In this document: positions 58,679 to 64,000 of the stretch, piece after piece
Layout: each line of letters begins with the position of its first letter
Position numbering within the stretch: the first letter of the stretch is position 1
Assembly: GCF_001419765.1 (NCBI RefSeq)
Contig: NZ_LIRK01000191.1
Coordinates: 1-64,000, forward strand
Direction: 5' to 3'
Length of the DNA: 64,000 nt
Source: Streptomyces torulosus
GTDB taxonomy: Bacteria > Actinomycetota > Actinomycetes > Streptomycetales > Streptomycetaceae
Notes under the pieces: generated by a model
The model's input: the letters and a program-made list of their open reading frames with translations, nothing else
Database searches by the model: none
Told to the model about the DNA's origin: nothing
Made by a program: the position numbers and the translations under genes

Positions 58679-59890
58679 ATGCGCACTCTCCATACGACGA
58701 ATCTTTCTCACCTGCTCGATCCCGAGCATGCGGCGGAGCCATACTCGTTCTATGCCGAGGCACGTACAAAATCACCGGTGCAATGGGATGAATGGATGCA
58801 GACCTGGGCGGTGTTCGGCCATCCGGAAATCCTCGATCTCTCGAAGGACAGGCGTTTTTCTGTAGCCAGAATCCCGGATTTCTACGAGAGCCTCCCCGAA
58901 CAGGCCCGTGGCGATGTTGCACTGCTGGCTCGCACACTGTCAGACATGATGCTGTTCAATGATCCGCCGCATCACACCCGGCTACGCCGACTGATCAGGC
59001 CGAGCCTTTCTCCCCGCCTCGCCCGGGAAATGCGCTTTCATGTCCAGGAGTTGGCCGACGAACTGCTCGACAAGGTCCTTCCGGGCGGGCGCATGGACAT
59101 CATTCACGACTTCTCGGAACCGCTCAGCCGTGGCGTCATCGCGAAACTGGCGGGCGTATCCGACGACGCCACCCACCTCCTGGAGAGCTGGCAGGGGCTG
59201 TTGCATGAGTTCTTTACCCAGTCCGACTCCCAGAACGCGCGAATACAGGCACTGAGGGAATCCTTCGACCGCACTGCCATCGCTCGCCGAAACGGCACGG
59301 CCGACGACTTCTTCAGCCGGATGATCAGTCCCCAACTCCGGGCAGCCGACTACACCGAGGACGAAGTCTTCGCCAACCTCCTGCTGCTCATCGACGCAGG
59401 GCAGGCGACTACCACACATCTGATCGGGAACGCGGTCCTCGCCCTGTTGAACAACGACGAGCAAACTCAGCGGCTGCGCAGAGATCCTGAGCTGATTACA
59501 CCCGCTACGAACGAACTGATGAGATACGACAGTTCGGTCCAGTTCACCACTCGGAAGGCGCTCGCCGACATCGAACTCGGTGAGCACGTGATCCGAGCCG
59601 GCCAGTCGGTGACCCTGGTTCTTGGTTCAGGGAATCGTGACCCTCGCCGCTACGCCGACCCTGACATATTGGATGTCTCCCGACCGGCCGCTGATCACCT
59701 GTCGTTCGGGCACGGCATCCACTACTGCCTGGGCGCCTCACTGGCTCTCACCGAGATCGACGTCGCACTGCGGGCGCTGCTGCGTCGGACCACCAACTGG
59801 AAGTGCGAGGTGGCGCAGCCCGAGTGGCTCGAAAGCATCAACTTCCGCTTCCTTGCATCCCTTCCGATCACTTTTGAGGCAATCGCCTGA
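58679..59890 (+). CDS. Cytochrome P450
   Basis: A 403-residue bacterial P450. The heme-binding loop FGHGIHYCLGASLALTE has its Cys near residue 350, and ExxR is NELMRYD near 277. The I-helix oxygen-activation motif reads IDAGQATTTH: the acidic residue that usually precedes the Thr is Ala here, while the Thr is kept. That change occurs in some biosynthetic P450s acting on carrier-bound or peptide substrates. ATG 58679 follows GGAGGA. It is divergent from the NRPS operon and probably hydroxylates or cross-links the peptide or an aromatic precursor. Confidence 0.9.
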   Translation: MRTLHTTNLSHLLDPEHAAEPYSFYAEARTKSPVQWDEWMQTWAVFGHPEILDLSKDRRFSVARIPDFYESLPEQARGDVALLARTLSDMMLFNDPPHHTRLRRLIRPSLSPRLAREMRFHVQELADELLDKVLPGGRMDIIHDFSEPLSRGVIAKLAGVSDDATHLLESWQGLLHEFFTQSDSQNARIQALRESFDRTAIARRNGTADDFFSRMISPQLRAADYTEDEVFANLLLLIDAGQATTTHLIGNAVLALLNNDEQTQRLRRDPELITPATNELMRYDSSVQFTTRKALADIELGEHVIRAGQSVTLVLGSGNRDPRRYADPDILDVSRPAADHLSFGHGIHYCLGASLALTEIDVALRALLRRTTNWKCEVAQPEWLESINFRFLASLPITFEAIA

Positions 59891-60001
59891 ATATGGCATT
59901 CGCCTCGGCCGAAGGAGAGATCCTTGGGACATGATGTCGGCGCATTTACCGCTGACGGAGCAGCAGCTCGCGTTGGTGCGGCAAGAACCCCCTCGCTGCC
60001 A

Positions 60002-60802
60002 TCACGCCGCCCAGATCAGTGGGCTGTGACGCAAGGGACTGCCCAGGTCAACGCCGAGCTCGCGGTGCCGGAGCAGCCGGACGATGTTCGCCCGGCCGAC
60101 GGGAGGCACGCTGGTCGCCTCCGCCAGCTCGGAGAACGTCATCGCCTGCCCCTGCTGCCCGCTGATAGCGGTGAGCAGCTGCTCGCGCATGCCGAGAAGG
60201 TCCCTCGCCGACCGCCGGCGCGAGGACAGGTGGACAAGGACGCTGCAGACATGCGGCCGCCGGCCCGCGACCACCGCGTACCGCCAGCCGGAGGCGGCCG
60301 CCACTTCCCTGGCCGCCGCGAACTTCAGCGCGTCCTCTTCCTTGATCAGCTCCATCGGGCGGACGTCCAGCAACCACATCCCACCGCCGATCACGGCCAG
60401 GAAGTCCGGGATGTGCCACGCATGCCCGCCCGCACGCTCGAAGTCCAGCCGGAACGGAAGTCCAGCCGGAACGGCTGCGACAGCACTTCCGATGCCCTCA
60501 AGAAGTCCAGCGCGACCAGCAGGCTCACTTTCAGCGACTCGAAGCCATGCTTCCCGCCCGCTGACGCCATCGCCTCCAGGCCGGGGCGGTGCCGCTGCTT
60601 CGCCCGCCACGTGAACCCCCGCACCGGCTGGGACGGCATCACCGGTACGTGAGCCATATCCCGGACCGGCAAACAGACCTCGTCGGCACCCACCTGCCAC
60701 GTCGAACTCCTCCGACGTGGCCAGTCGTCCCCGAGCCGCAGCCGATCCCGCAGTCCGGTGTCCCTCCGTCGCAGACGCGAAGCGCCCACCCCCGCGATCA
60801 CT

Positions 60803-60810
<8 letters not shown>
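60002..60810 (-). pseudogene. TnsA-like heteromeric transposase endonuclease, frameshifted
   Basis: Two frames join into a Streptomyces TnsA-like endonuclease: the N-terminal part (SRLRRRDTGLRDRLRLGDDW through HGFESLKVSLL) in one frame, and HAWHIPDFLAVIGGGMWLLD, then ELIKEEDALKFAAAREVAAA in the other. The break is a 17-bp sequence present twice in tandem at 60441-60457 and 60458-60474. Removing one copy restores the frame. TnsA proteins cut DNA at the 5' transposon ends with TnsB, but no TnsB-like partner is in the window. The start codon lies inside the argC promoter region. Confidence 0.75.
60441..60474. repeat. 17-bp perfect tandem duplication
   Basis: AAGTCCAGCCGGAACGG occurs twice back to back. 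Because 17 is not a multiple of three, it shifts the TnsA-like reading frame. Confidence 0.9.
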
Positions 60811-63032
<2,222 letters not shown>

Positions 63033-63036
<4 letters not shown>

Positions 63037-63944
63037 GCACCACGCGGAAACACACCGCCCTCCCCAAGGCCCAGATCCTCATCGAGGCGCTGCCCTGGCT
63101 GACCCGCCACAACGGCAAGACGGTCGTCATCAAGTTCGGCGGCAACGCCATGATCGACGAGGAGCTGAAGGCCGCCTTCGCCCAGGACGTCGTCTTCCTG
63201 CGGCACGCCGGCCTGAACGTCGTCGTCGTGCACGGCGGCGGCCCGCAGATCAGCGCCGCCCTCGACAAGCACGGCATCGTCAGCGAGTTCAAGGCCGGAC
63301 TGCGCGTCACCACCGAGGACGCCATGGACGTCGTACGCATGGTGCTCGCCGGGCAGGTGCAGCGCGAACTGGTCGGCCTGCTCAACCAGCACGGACCGCT
63401 CGCCGTCGGTCTGACCGGCGAGGACGCGCACACCATCACCGCGATCAAGCACCAGCCGGAGATCGACGGCGAACGCGTCGACATCGGGCGGGTGGGCGAG
63501 ATCACCGACATCGACACGGGCGCGATCGAGGCCCTGCTCGCCGACGGCCGTATCCCGGTCGTCTCGTCGATCGCCCGGAGCGAGGACGACGGACATGTCT
63601 ACAACGTCAATGCTGATACGGCGGCTGCGGCACTCGCTGCCGCGCTGGGCGCCGAGACCCTCATGGTCCTCACCGATGTCGAGGGCCTCTACGAGGACTG
63701 GCCGAACAGCGACGAGGTGATCAGCCGCCTCACCGCTTCCCAGCTGGAGAAGCTCCTGCCGGAGCTGTCCTCCGGAATGGTGCCGAAGATGGAGGGCTGC
63801 CTGCACGCCGTGCGGGGCGGCGTCAACACCGCCCGCGTCATCGACGGCCGGGTCCAGCACTCGATCCTGCTGGAGATCTTCACCGACGAGGGCATCGGCA
63901 CGATGGTCGTGCCCGACGCCGTGACCGAGGGGGACGCCGAATGA
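63033..63944 (+). CDS. argB: Acetylglutamate kinase
   Basis: A 303-residue amino-acid kinase that phosphorylates N-acetylglutamate, the usual arginine-feedback step. [11 protein letters not shown] near residue 31, [15 protein letters not shown] near 65, and [15 protein letters not shown] near 195 are diagnostic. The ATG overlaps the argJ stop (ATGA). The longer open frame upstream is a shadow of argJ. Confidence 0.97.
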
Positions 63945-64000
63945 CCGGGACCGCGAGCAACGCAGAGCTGACCCAGCGGTGGCAGGGCTCGCTCATGAAC
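63941..64000 (+). CDS. argD: Acetylornithine aminotransferase, N-terminal fragment
   Basis: The first 20 codons run to the window edge and read [20 protein letters not shown], matching Streptomyces ArgD N-termini. The ATG overlaps the argB stop by ATGA, and position after argCJB is standard. The remainder lies outside the window. Confidence 0.85.
   Translation, partial: MTGTASNAELTQRWQGSLMN

Noticed and set aside
58533..58865. A 110-residue ORF overlapping the P450 start
   Set aside because: Most of it overlaps the P450 in another frame, its composition is random-looking, and the ribosome site is too close to the ATG.

Overview
The window is high-GC actinobacterial DNA, almost certainly from a Streptomyces chromosome. 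The evidence is GC-saturated third codon positions, many GTG starts, dense 1-4 nt start/stop overlaps, and Streptomyces-type gene families (NsdA-like regulator, DUF1918, DUF5997, MocR). Housekeeping genes bracket it: trmH-like, histidine kinase, pheS and pheT on the left, and the arginine operon argC-argJ-argB-argD' on the right.

Region 1 (1-28 kb) looks like ordinary chromosome. It holds the phenylalanyl-tRNA synthetase operon, a SpoIIE-type phosphatase, an NsdA-like regulator, a NUDIX hydrolase, 3-hydroxybutyryl-CoA dehydrogenase, secreted glycoside hydrolases (GHL10-like and GH51), a divergent EamA exporter/MocR pair, a GNAT acetyltransferase, a degenerate histidine phosphatase, HEAT-repeat proteins and several unknowns. 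Hairpins, including one 171-nt inverted repeat running stop codon to stop codon, separate convergent genes.

Region 2 (about 28-60.8 kb) looks like an acquired island between the cupin gene and argC. Its edges carry an AraC-type regulator, a decayed IS5-family transposase and a TnsA-like endonuclease gene broken by a 17-bp tandem duplication. An IS701 remnant lies inside it. The left part has two divergent giant LuxR (LAL) regulators. The core, read on the minus strand from 58.0 to 35.7 kb, is a fragmented NRPS/PKS system: A-T; T-KS-T-thioester reductase; VioD-like capreomycidine synthase; VioC-like arginine 3-hydroxylase; C-A-T with a tyrosine-type code; a free-standing C domain; MbtH-like protein; MFS exporter; class V aminotransferase; A-T lacking the amino-anchoring Asp; D-2-hydroxyacid dehydrogenase; C-A-T. 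A cytochrome P450 lies upstream on the opposite strand.

Reading the parts together: arginine is probably hydroxylated and cyclised to capreomycidine. The aminotransferase and hydroxyacid dehydrogenase, which are translationally coupled to the Asp-less A-T protein, may supply a keto or hydroxy acid. A tyrosine-like residue is added by the 46-49 kb module. The reductase domain suggests release as an aldehyde or alcohol. No thioesterase, epimerase, acyltransferase or obvious self-resistance gene is visible. The combination does not match tuberactinomycin, streptothricin or muraymycin clusters as I know them, so this is my candidate for an undescribed capreomycidine peptide pathway. The product structure is inference.
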